A DNA stretch of 21,955 nt from Solirubrobacterales bacterium (GTDB lineage Bacteria > Actinomycetota > Thermoleophilia > Solirubrobacterales > Solirubrobacteraceae), in contig QHBV01000038.1 of the NCBI GenBank assembly GCA_003244035.1, forward strand, positions 5,888 to 27,842, read 5' to 3'. Below, in pieces: positions 6,244-13,675 of the stretch. The translations under genes and the position numbers were made by a program. Numbering within the stretch: position 1 is the stretch's first letter; each line of letters starts with the position of its first letter. The notes beneath the pieces are model-generated. The model worked only from the letters and a program-made list of their open reading frames with translations, was not told the origin of the DNA and did no database searches.

Positions 6244-8204
6244 TGCCCCCACTCGTCTTGCACCGGATCGAGCAGCCGCAGGACCTGCACGGGCTGACCG
6301 ACCACGAACTGGAAGTGCTCGCTCAGGAGGTGCGCGAGCACATCATCGACACTGTCGGCGAGATCGGGGGCCACTTCGGCGCGAACCTCGGGACCTGCGA
6401 GCTGGCCGTCGCCCTGCACTCGTTGCTGGACTCACCCCGTGACAAGGTCCTGTGGGATGTCGGGCACCAGGCGTATCCGCACAAGGTCCTGACCGGCCGC
6501 CGCGATCAACTCCAGACGATCCGCTCCTACGAGGGACTCGCGCCGTTCTGCGCGATCCACGAGTCCGAGCACGACATCATGGGCGCCGGCCACGCGTCCA
6601 CCGCGATCGGTTACGCCGTCGGGATCAAGGAGGCGATGCGCCGCGGCCACGGCGAGGACGCGCACGTGGTCGCCGTCGTCGGGGACGGCGCCATGACCGG
6701 TGGGGTGGCGTTCGAGGCCGTGCATCAGGCGGGGGGCAGCGGCACGCCGATCGTCGTCGTGCTCAACGACAACGGCATGTCGATCGCGCCGAACGTCGGT
6801 TCGCTCTCGCACTACTTCAATCGCGTCCGCCTGAACCCGCGGCTGTGGCACGCGCGCGAGGAGGTCGAGGGCGGGCTGACGAAGCTGCCGGCGGGAATCG
6901 GCGCCGCGTTCGAGCGAATCGGCCCGCACTTCAAGGAATCGATCAAGGCGTTCTGCGCCCCCGGGCTGTGGTGGGAGGAGCTCGACTTCGCCTACATGGG
7001 GGTGATCGACGGCCACGACGTCCACGCCCTCCGACGCGCGCTGCGCGAGGCGCTCGCGGCCCAGCGGCCCGTCGTCGTCCACTGCGCCACCGTCAAGGGC
7101 AAGGGGTTCGCGCCGGCCGAAGAGGGGGGCCTGGAGGGGATGGAGCAGTGGCATGCGGCCAAGCCGAAGTCGATCTCTCGCGGCGCACCCGCGGTCAAGG
7201 CTGCGCGCCCGTCCGGGGCGAAGCGCGCCCCCCCGGCCTACACGCAGGTCTTCGGCAACGCGCTCGTGCAGGAGTGCCGCCGCGACCGCCGCGTGCTTGG
7301 GATCACCGCGGCGATGAACTCCGGCACCGGCCTGCACATCCTCCAGCGCGAGCTCCCCGATCGCTACTTCGACGTGGGAATCGCCGAGCAGCAGGCGGTG
7401 CTGCTCGCGGCGGGACTCGCGCTGCAGGGCGCCAAGCCGGTCGCCGCGATCTACTCGACCTTTCTCCAGCGCGCCTACGACCAGATCGTCCACGACGTCT
7501 GCCTGCAGAAGCTGAACGTCGTGTTCGCGCTCGATCGCGCGGGGCTCGTCGGCGACGACGGGCCCACTCATCATGGGGCGTTCGACATCGCCTATCTGCG
7601 CTGCCTGCCCAACATCGTTCTGATGGCACCTCGCGACGAGGCGATGCTCGTGCACATGCTGCGCACCGCCCTGTGCCACGACGACGGTCCGATCGCGCTG
7701 CGCTATCCCCGGGGCGAGGGCACCGGCGTGCCGCTGCCCGACCGGCCGCGCGTGATCGAGCTCGGCACCGGCGAGATCCTGCGCGATGCGGGCTCCGCGA
7801 GTCACGGCCGGGGCCGCGTGGCGCTGCTCGGCTACGGCAGCGGCGTCGGCAAGGCGCTGGAGGCCGCCGACATCCTGTCCGAGCGCGGGATCTCGGCGAC
7901 CGTGGCCGACGCGCGCTTCGCCAAGCCGATCGATGCCGGCCTGGCGGCCCAGCTCGCCGCCGAGCACGACCTGCTGGTGACCGTCGAGGAGGGCGTGCTC
8001 GCCGGCGGCTTCGGCTCGGCGGTGTGGGAGACGCTCTCGGATGCCGGGATCGCGGCACGGATCCTGCGCGTCGGGCTGCCCGACCGGTATGTCACGCACG
8101 GCACGGTGCGGCTGCTGCACGAGGAGGTGGGCTTCACCGGCAGACGGATCGCCGAACGGATCGAGGCGGCGGTCGCGGGTCGCAGCGGCGTTCGCAGCGG
8201 CTGA
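6243..8204 (+). CDS. dxs: 1-deoxy-D-xylulose-5-phosphate synthase
   Basis: 653 residues, slightly longer than the usual 620-640. It is the thiamine-diphosphate enzyme that condenses pyruvate and glyceraldehyde 3-phosphate, the first step of the MEP isoprenoid pathway. Motifs: DVGHQAYPHKVLTGR, the ThDP/Mg motif GDGAMTGG (147 onward) to NDN (175-177), FDVGIAEQ (catalytic Glu382), YSTFLQRAYDQ, DRAGLVGDDGPTHHG, and the C-terminal VTVEEGVLAGGFGS. A Pro/Ala/Lys-rich linker (about 310-335) joins the halves. The residue after AEQ is Gln384, where homologues I know have His (AEQHAV). The ATG is fused to the ispA stop (TGATG), so the two enzymes are probably coupled: Dxs supplies precursors and the prenyltransferase extends them. 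Confidence 0.95.
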   Translation: MPPLVLHRIEQPQDLHGLTDHELEVLAQEVREHIIDTVGEIGGHFGANLGTCELAVALHSLLDSPRDKVLWDVGHQAYPHKVLTGRRDQLQTIRSYEGLAPFCAIHESEHDIMGAGHASTAIGYAVGIKEAMRRGHGEDAHVVAVVGDGAMTGGVAFEAVHQAGGSGTPIVVVLNDNGMSIAPNVGSLSHYFNRVRLNPRLWHAREEVEGGLTKLPAGIGAAFERIGPHFKESIKAFCAPGLWWEELDFAYMGVIDGHDVHALRRALREALAAQRPVVVHCATVKGKGFAPAEEGGLEGMEQWHAAKPKSISRGAPAVKAARPSGAKRAPPAYTQVFGNALVQECRRDRRVLGITAAMNSGTGLHILQRELPDRYFDVGIAEQQAVLLAAGLALQGAKPVAAIYSTFLQRAYDQIVHDVCLQKLNVVFALDRAGLVGDDGPTHHGAFDIAYLRCLPNIVLMAPRDEAMLVHMLRTALCHDDGPIALRYPRGEGTGVPLPDRPRVIELGTGEILRDAGSASHGRGRVALLGYGSGVGKALEAADILSERGISATVADARFAKPIDAGLAAQLAAEHDLLVTVEEGVLAGGFGSAVWETLSDAGIAARILRVGLPDRYVTHGTVRLLHEEVGFTGRRIAERIEAAVAGRSGVRSG

Positions 8205-8250
8205 GCCTGCGCCCCTTCGATCCCCGCCGGGCGCGCGGTGCACGATCACG

Positions 8251-8256
8251 TACCGT
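8251..8256 (+). promoter_or_regulatory. Candidate -10 hexamer (TACCGT) before tlyA
   Basis: TACCGT fits TAnnnT and lies 7 nt before GTG 8264 in the 59-nt dxs-tlyA gap. It may give tlyA its own leaderless transcript in addition to read-through from dxs. There is no clear -35 box. Confidence 0.28.
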
Positions 8257-8263
8257 TCGTCAC

Positions 8264-9076
8264 GTGCAGCGAGTCCGTCTCGACAACCTCCTGTACCAGC
8301 GGGGAGCGTTCCCCTCGCGCTCGCGGGCCGCTGCATCGGTGCTCGCGGGCGAGGTGCTGCTGGGGTCCGAACGCCGGCGCGCGCAGAAGGCGGGCCAGCT
8401 CGTAGCCGAGGATGTCGAGCTCGAGCTCACCCCCGCTCCCGCGTTCGTCTCGCGCGGCGGGGTGAAGCTCGCAAACGCGCTGGCGGCGCTCGAGCTCGGG
8501 GTGACGGGCGCGCGCGCGCTCGACCTCGGAGCGTCTACGGGCGGGTTCAGCGACTGCCTGCTGCAACGCGGCGCCGAGCGTGTGGTCGCCGTCGACGTTG
8601 CCTACGGCGAGCTGCATTGGCGGCTGCGCTGCGATCCCCGCGTGACCGTGCTCGAGCGCTGCAACGCGCGCTCGCTGCGCGCCGACCAGCTGCCCTACCG
8701 CCCCGATCTGATCGTGATCGACGTCTCGTTCATCTCGCTGCGCAAGGTGCTGCCGGCGGCGCTGGCCTGCGCGGCGGCTCGGTTCGACTGCCTGGCGCTG
8801 ATCAAGCCGCAGTTCGAGGCCGGGCGCGAGCGCGTCGGCAAGGGGGGCGTCGTGCGCGAGCCGCGGTGGCGCCGGGAGGCCCTCGTCGACGTCGGCCTCG
8901 CCTCCCGCGCGCTCGGGGCCGCCGTGCTCGGATACGCCAGCTCCGGGCTGCCGGGCCCGAAGGGCAACCGCGAGACGTTCGTTTGGCTCGCCGAAGCGCA
9001 GCGCGGCGGCGGCGGCCGGGGCGAGCGCGAGGTTCTCGCCGCGATCGAGCGGGCCGCGTGCGAGGTCGAGCCGTGA
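8264..9076 (+). CDS. tlyA: TlyA-family rRNA 2'-O-methyltransferase
   Basis: 270 residues starting at GTG 8264. The N-terminal S4 RNA-binding domain (VRLDNLLYQRGAFPSRSRAA) is followed by an FtsJ-like methyltransferase domain. It has the SAM motif LDLGASTGGFSDCLLQ and the pattern SRGGVKL / VIDVSFISL / LIKPQFEAG, which supplies the K-D-K-E type catalytic residues. Actinobacterial TlyA methylates 16S and 23S rRNA riboses and its loss gives capreomycin resistance; the old name haemolysin is historical. This start places the S4 domain at the very N-terminus, as in homologues. The stop overlaps the nadK start (GTGA), and the tlyA-nadK-recN order is common in actinobacteria. Confidence 0.93.
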   Translation: MQRVRLDNLLYQRGAFPSRSRAAASVLAGEVLLGSERRRAQKAGQLVAEDVELELTPAPAFVSRGGVKLANALAALELGVTGARALDLGASTGGFSDCLLQRGAERVVAVDVAYGELHWRLRCDPRVTVLERCNARSLRADQLPYRPDLIVIDVSFISLRKVLPAALACAAARFDCLALIKPQFEAGRERVGKGGVVREPRWRREALVDVGLASRALGAAVLGYASSGLPGPKGNRETFVWLAEAQRGGGGRGEREVLAAIERAACEVEP

Positions 9077-9936
9077 GCCCGGTCCGCGCGGCCACCGTCT
9101 TCACCCACCGCCGCCCTGCCGAGACGGCGCGCGCACTCGAGGTGCTGCTGGAGATCGCGCGGGGATCCGGCGCGGTGCTGCGGTTCGATCCCGCCGAGAC
9201 GCGCAAGCACGGGCTCGTATCCGCGCCGGGGCTCGAGCTCGACGCGGTCCTCTCCCGGGACGTCGACATCTGCTTCGCACTCGGCGGCGACGGTACGATC
9301 CTGCGCGCGCTGAGGGCATACGCCGGCACCGACGTTCCGGTCTTCGCCGTCAACTTCGGGGAGATCGGGTTCCTCGCGACAGTCGACCGCGAGCATGGGC
9401 GGGATGGGGTGATGCGCGCGTTCGTGAACGAATACGAGGTCCTCTCGCTGCCTGGGATCGTGATCACAGGCCCCGGCGACGAGTGGCTCGCGATCAACGA
9501 CGTCTCGATCCACCGTCAGCCGGGCAACCGGGTGGCCGACCTCCAGTACGCCGTCGGCGCCGACGAGATCGGGCGCGTGCGGTGCGACGGCCTGGTGGTC
9601 GCCACTCCCGCCGGCTCGACCGGCTACAACCTCGCCAACGGCGGGCCGGTGATGGCATGGGGGGTGGAGGGCTTCGTCGTGTCGTTCATCGCGCCCCACT
9701 CGCTGACCGCGCGAGCGCTGGTGGTGGCTCCAGCGGACATGCTCACTGTCCGCAACTGCTCGGATGAAGAGCCCGTTGACTTGGCAGTCGACGGCCGGCC
9801 GGTGTGCGCGCTGGCTCCAGGGGAGCGAGTCACCGCGCGGTTCGCCGACGGCCAGGGCTCGCTCGCCCAGATCGCCGGCACGAACTTCTACGAGCGCCTG
9901 CGCGAGAAGTTCGGGCGCTTGGCGACGCCGCCATAA
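9073..9936 (+). CDS. nadK: NAD kinase
   Basis: 287 residues starting at GTG 9073 in a GTGA overlap with tlyA. It phosphorylates NAD to NADP in the cytosol. The signature GGDGT is at 71-75 (FALGGDGTILRAL), followed by NFGEIGFLATVDRE, NDVSIHR (the conserved N-E/D pair) and CDGLVVATPAGSTGYNLANGGP, with the C-terminal beta-rich domain holding VDLAVDGRP. Length and motif order are normal for bacterial PpnK. In Bacillus the arginine repressor ahrC sits at this position between tlyA and recN; here it is nadK. A 145-nt gap separates it from recN. Confidence 0.95.
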   Translation: MSPVRAATVFTHRRPAETARALEVLLEIARGSGAVLRFDPAETRKHGLVSAPGLELDAVLSRDVDICFALGGDGTILRALRAYAGTDVPVFAVNFGEIGFLATVDREHGRDGVMRAFVNEYEVLSLPGIVITGPGDEWLAINDVSIHRQPGNRVADLQYAVGADEIGRVRCDGLVVATPAGSTGYNLANGGPVMAWGVEGFVVSFIAPHSLTARALVVAPADMLTVRNCSDEEPVDLAVDGRPVCALAPGERVTARFADGQGSLAQIAGTNFYERLREKFGRLATPP

Positions 9937-10081
9937 CGGAGGCGCTCCGTCGTGCCGGTCGCGCCGTGCACGGGCCTGGTGTCAGGCTTTCGTGCCCCGA
10001 GGTCAGGCCGCCGTATCCGGACCCTCAGATACTTCGCCATGACCCCAAGGTCCATCCGCGGCGCCTGCTACACCGTCGCGC

Positions 10082-11875
10082 ATGCTGCACGAACTGCGGG
10101 TCGAGAACCTGCTGCTGATGGAGCGTGCGGAGCTGCGGCTCGCGCCGGGGCTGAACGTGCTCACGGGGGAGACCGGGGCGGGCAAGACCCTGCTCGCGCA
10201 CGCGCTTGACCTGCTGCTCGGCGGCCGCGCGCGCAGCGCCGCCGTCCGCGAGGGCGCCGCCGAGGCGTATGTCGAAGGGGTGTTCTCGCTGCCGGTACCC
10301 CTGCAGGCCGCCGATCGCGAGCGAATCCCCGAAGGCGCCGAGGAGGTCGTCCTGGCGCGGCGAGTGTGGCCCGACGGTCGTACCCGTGCTTACGTGTGCG
10401 GGCGATCCGCGACGCTCGCCGACTTGCGCGAGCTGGGCAGCCGACTGCTTGCGTTCTACGGGCAGCACGAGCACCGCAAGCTGATGCTCGCCACCGCCCA
10501 GCTCGACGTGCTCGACGCGCACTGTGGGGAGGGCCAGTCGGCGCTGCGAGCGCGGCTCGGCGAGGCCTACCAGCGCGTGCGTGGGCTCGAGCAGCGTGCC
10601 GCGCAGCTGCGCGAGCTGGCCGGCGCGCGGGAGCGCGAGCTCGACCTGGTCGCGTTCGAGCTGCGGGAGATCGAAGCGCTTGCGCCGACCGAGGAGGAGG
10701 AGCAGGCGCTCGGCATCGAGCGCGACCGCCTGCGCAACCTCGAGGCGCTGCGGGCCGCCGCGGCCGCGGGAGTGGAGGCGATCTCCCCCGACGGGGGAGC
10801 CGGCGTGGCGGAGCTCTTGGCCGGCGCCACCCAGCGGATGGAGGCGGCCGCAGCGATGGACCCGGAGCTCGCCGCCCTGTCCGAGCGGCTGCTGGCGCTC
10901 CGCTACGAGGCCGAGGACCTGGGCGGCGAGCTGCTCCGGTACCTGCTGAGCGTCGAGGGGGCCAGCACCGGCCTCGCCGAGCGTGGTGCCCCCGGGAGGC
11001 TGGAGGAGGTCGAGGAGCGGCTCGCGCAGCTCGCACGATTGCAGCGCAAGCACGGTGGTCCGATCGCCGAGGTCCTGCGCCATGCCGAGCGCTGCCGGGC
11101 CAGGCAGGACGAGCTCGAGCATGCCGACGAAGCGCTGGCGGCGGCGGCAGACGAGCTCGCCCAGGCACGGTCAGAGCTCGACCAGCTCGCCGCCGAGCTC
11201 GGCGCTGCTCGCCGCGCCGCAGCGCCCGGGCTGGCCGCTGCCGTTCGCCGCCGCCTGGCCGAGCTGGCGATGCCCGACGCCCGCTTCGAGGTGCAGGTGC
11301 GCCCCCGCTCGGACGGCTGCGGCCCGCGTGGCGCGGATGCGGTCGAGCTCCTGATCGCCCCCAACCCCGGGCTGCCGGCGGGGCCACTGCGTGAGATCGC
11401 CTCCGGCGGGGAGCTCTCGCGGGTGATGCTCGCACTGCTGAGCGTGGCGCACGGTGGGCCGGCGGCGAGCGAGTCCGCACCGGAGGATGGCCAGCCGCCG
11501 GCGCAGGACGACGTGTCGTGGCCGGAGGCTGACGAGAAGCGGTCGCGGCCGGAGGCTGACGAGGAGCGCCCGCTGCTCGTGTTCGACGAGGTCGACGCCG
11601 GCATCGGCGGCCACACCGCGCGCGCGGTCGGAGAGCACCTGCGCGGGCTGGCGCGCCGCCGGCAGATCCTCTGCATCACCCATTTGCCCCAGGTGGCCGC
11701 ATGCGCCGCGCGGCACTTCACGATCGTCAAGGACGTGCGCGCTGTGCCGGCGCGCACGACGGTCACCGCGCTCGACGGAGACGGGGTTGTCGGCGAGCTC
11801 GTGCGGATGCTCGGCGCCGGCGAAGGCGACCGCGCCGCCAGCCAGCACGCGCGGGCGCTGCTGCGCGCGGCGTAG
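10082..11875 (+). CDS. recN: DNA repair ATPase RecN
   Basis: 597 residues. RecN is an SMC-like ATPase recruited early to double-strand breaks. Seen are Walker A GETGAGKT (29-36), YGQHEHR, long Glu/Ala/Arg-rich coiled-coil arms (about 150-400), the signature SGGELSR (441-447), Walker B LLVFDEVDAGIGG (D502, E503) and ITHLPQVAA. Between signature and Walker B there are 50 residues where E. coli RecN has about 16. The extra Pro/Glu/Ser-rich segment includes a 9-residue duplication (SWPEADEKR/SRPEADEER) from a 27-nt tandem repeat. The ATG at 10082 gives the standard N-terminus (MLHELRVENLLLMERAEL). TACACC, a poor match to TAnnnT, lies 7 nt upstream. The preceding 145 nt contain no gene that I can support. 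Confidence 0.95.
   Translation: MLHELRVENLLLMERAELRLAPGLNVLTGETGAGKTLLAHALDLLLGGRARSAAVREGAAEAYVEGVFSLPVPLQAADRERIPEGAEEVVLARRVWPDGRTRAYVCGRSATLADLRELGSRLLAFYGQHEHRKLMLATAQLDVLDAHCGEGQSALRARLGEAYQRVRGLEQRAAQLRELAGARERELDLVAFELREIEALAPTEEEEQALGIERDRLRNLEALRAAAAAGVEAISPDGGAGVAELLAGATQRMEAAAAMDPELAALSERLLALRYEAEDLGGELLRYLLSVEGASTGLAERGAPGRLEEVEERLAQLARLQRKHGGPIAEVLRHAERCRARQDELEHADEALAAAADELAQARSELDQLAAELGAARRAAAPGLAAAVRRRLAELAMPDARFEVQVRPRSDGCGPRGADAVELLIAPNPGLPAGPLREIASGGELSRVMLALLSVAHGGPAASESAPEDGQPPAQDDVSWPEADEKRSRPEADEERPLLVFDEVDAGIGGHTARAVGEHLRGLARRRQILCITHLPQVAACAARHFTIVKDVRAVPARTTVTALDGDGVVGELVRMLGAGEGDRAASQHARALLRAA
11516..11569 (+). repeat. 27-bp tandem duplication inside recN
   Basis: Two adjacent 27-nt units (11516-11542 and 11543-11569) match at 24 of 27 positions and share an uninterrupted 17-nt core including GCCGGAGGCTGACGAG. 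Being a multiple of three, the duplication keeps frame and encodes SWPEADEKR then SRPEADEER. Confidence 0.85.
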
Positions 11876-11940
11876 GTGCGCGACCGGGACTGCGCGACCG
11901 CGCCGGGCGCTCGAAGTCGCCGTCCGGCGCAGCAGCTACC

Positions 11941-11961
11941 TTGACAGCCGTCCACTAGACT
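11941..11961 (+). promoter_or_regulatory. Candidate pyrG promoter elements
   Basis: TTGACA (11941-11946) is a perfect -35 consensus and TAGACT (11956-11961) a good -10, but only 9 nt separate them instead of about 17, so they cannot both act in one standard promoter. TAGACT lies 13 nt before the pyrG ATG, with a GAGGA ribosome-binding-like sequence between. One of the two is probably coincidental. Confidence 0.25.
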
Positions 11962-11974
11962 CGAGGATCGATCG

Positions 11975-13675
11975 ATGGCACAACACCCGCGACGCGCCGC
12001 GACCAGCACCGCCGGGGAGACCCGGTTCATCTTCATCACCGGCGGAGTCGTCTCCTCGCTGGGCAAGGGGATCGCGGCGGCGTCGATCGGGCGGCTGCTG
12101 GTCACCCGCGGGTTCGAGGTCCAGCTGCAGAAGTTCGATCCGTACATCAACGTCGACCCGGGCACGATGTCGCCCTACCAGCACGGCGAGGTGTTCGTGA
12201 CCGAGGACGGGGCGGAGGCCGACCTCGACCTCGGGCACTACGAGCGCTTCACCGACGCGAACACCAGCCGCGCGTCGAACGTGACCGCGGGCGGGATCTA
12301 CAACACGGTGATCCGACGCGAGCGCCGCGGCGACTACCTCGGTGCCACCGTCCAGGTCGTTCCCCACATCACGGACGAGATCAAGCAGCGGATCAGGCTG
12401 ATGGCGGAGTCGAGCGAGGTCGACTTCGTGATCACCGAGATCGGCGGTACGGTCGGCGACATCGAGTCGCTCCCGTTCCTGGAGGCGATCCGCCAGTTCC
12501 CGGTCGACGTCGGTCGCCGCTGCTGCATGTTCATCCACCTGACGCTTGTGCCCTATATCGGGCATGCGGGCGAGCTCAAGACCAAGCCCACGCAGCACTC
12601 GGTCAACGAGCTGCGGCGGATCGGAATCGCGCCGGACATGGTCGTGTGCCGGTCGGAGTCGCTGCTCTCGGGCGAGATCCGTCGCAAGATCGCACTGTTC
12701 GCAAGCCTCCCTGTGCAGGCCGTGGTTTCGGCGCGAGACGTCCCGGACATCTACCAGGTGCCGCTCGTGTTCCGCGCCGAGGGCGTCGACGACTACATCC
12801 TGCACGAGCACTTCGAGCTCGAGGCCAAGGCCCCGGATCTCCGCTGCTGGGAGGCGATCACTGGGCGCGCCAGCGAGGCACGGCGCAGCGTGCGGATCGC
12901 GCTCGTGGGCAAGTATGTCAAGCTCGCGGACGCCTACCTGTCGGTCGTCGAGGCGCTTCGGCACGCGGGCGTGCACCACGGCTGCAAGGTCGAGGTCGAG
13001 TGGGTGGACTCGGAGTCGGTCGGCGAGGAGGACGTCGATGCCATGCTGACGCGTGCCGACGGGATCCTGATTCCGGGCGGCTTTGGCGGGCGCGGCTTCG
13101 AGGGCAAGATCCGAGCCGCGCAGATTGCCCGGGAGCTTCGTATCCCGTACCTCGGCATCTGTCTGGGCATGCACGTCGCCGTCAGTGAGTTCGCACGCCA
13201 CGTCGCCGGGATGGAGGGCGCCAACTCGACCGAAATGGACCCCGAGACGCCGTTTGCCGTGATCGACCTGCTGCCCGAGCAGAAGGAGATCGCCGACATG
13301 GGCGGAACGATGCGGCTGGGCGCCGACCCGGTGAAGCTGCACGACTCCACCCGTGTGCGCGAGCTCTACGGAGAAGCGGTCGTGTACGAACGCCACCGCC
13401 ATCGCTACGAGGTCAACAACCATTTGCGCCGCCGGCTCGAGTCCGCCGGGCTCGTGTGCTCGGGTACGTCGCCCGACGAGCGCCTCGTCGAGGTGGTCGA
13501 GCTGCGTCCCGACCAGCACCCGTTCTTCCTTGCCTCTCAGTATCACCCGGAGTTCAAATCCCGCCCCGAGCGACCGGCGCCGCTGTTCCGAGAGCTCGTC
13601 GGGGCCGCGCTGGCGCACGCGCGCACGACGGAGCGCACGACGGAGCGGACGACGGAGCCCGCACCCAGTCGGTGA
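11975..13675 (+). CDS. pyrG: CTP synthase
   Basis: 566 residues. It aminates UTP to CTP using ATP and glutamine. The N-terminal synthetase domain has FITGGVVSSLGKGIAAASIG (P-loop), KFDPYINVDPGTMSPYQHGE and EIGGTVGDIES. The C-terminal class I glutaminase domain has the nucleophile Cys396 in GICLGM and the His524/Glu526 pair in YHPEF. The residue after GICLGM is His400, where homologues I know have Gln. The last 18 residues are a low-complexity tail with three TTE repeats from a 12-nt tandem repeat. ATG 11975 is supported by GAGGA about 8 nt upstream, and the N-terminal extension before TRFIFITGG has about 16 residues. The stop overlaps the M20 peptidase start (GTGA). Confidence 0.96.
   Translation: MAQHPRRAATSTAGETRFIFITGGVVSSLGKGIAAASIGRLLVTRGFEVQLQKFDPYINVDPGTMSPYQHGEVFVTEDGAEADLDLGHYERFTDANTSRASNVTAGGIYNTVIRRERRGDYLGATVQVVPHITDEIKQRIRLMAESSEVDFVITEIGGTVGDIESLPFLEAIRQFPVDVGRRCCMFIHLTLVPYIGHAGELKTKPTQHSVNELRRIGIAPDMVVCRSESLLSGEIRRKIALFASLPVQAVVSARDVPDIYQVPLVFRAEGVDDYILHEHFELEAKAPDLRCWEAITGRASEARRSVRIALVGKYVKLADAYLSVVEALRHAGVHHGCKVEVEWVDSESVGEEDVDAMLTRADGILIPGGFGGRGFEGKIRAAQIARELRIPYLGICLGMHVAVSEFARHVAGMEGANSTEMDPETPFAVIDLLPEQKEIADMGGTMRLGADPVKLHDSTRVRELYGEAVVYERHRHRYEVNNHLRRRLESAGLVCSGTSPDERLVEVVELRPDQHPFFLASQYHPEFKSRPERPAPLFRELVGAALAHARTTERTTERTTEPAPSR
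13625..13660 (+). repeat. Three 12-bp tandem repeats at the 3' end of pyrG
   Basis: ACGACGGAGCGC (13625-13636), ACGACGGAGCGG (13637-13648) and ACGACGGAGCCC (13649-13660) encode TTER, TTER and TTEP at the C-terminus of CTP synthase. The frame-preserving unit suggests replication slippage in a tolerant tail. Confidence 0.85.

Noticed and set aside
6432..8336. 634-residue minus-strand open frame opposite dxs
   Set aside because: Composition is that of a high-GC antisense shadow, with no motifs or ribosome binding site; dxs on the plus strand is certain.
9936..9950. ACGGAG-GCG-CTCCGT hairpin after nadK as a terminator
   Set aside because: The stem is only 6 bp and no T-run follows, so it does not qualify as an intrinsic terminator.
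9937..10081. A gene or RNA in the 145-nt nadK-recN gap
   Set aside because: No frame with coding character and no tRNA-like fold was found; only a short hairpin and a repeated GTCAGGC were seen.
11877..11900. Direct repeat TGCGCGACCG (two copies, 14-nt period) between recN and pyrG
   Set aside because: Short and GC-rich, easily chance in this genome; it is not at a promoter position that I can support.
11936..13618. 560-residue minus-strand open frame opposite pyrG
   Set aside because: Antisense shadow of pyrG; the sense frame has complete CTP synthase motifs.
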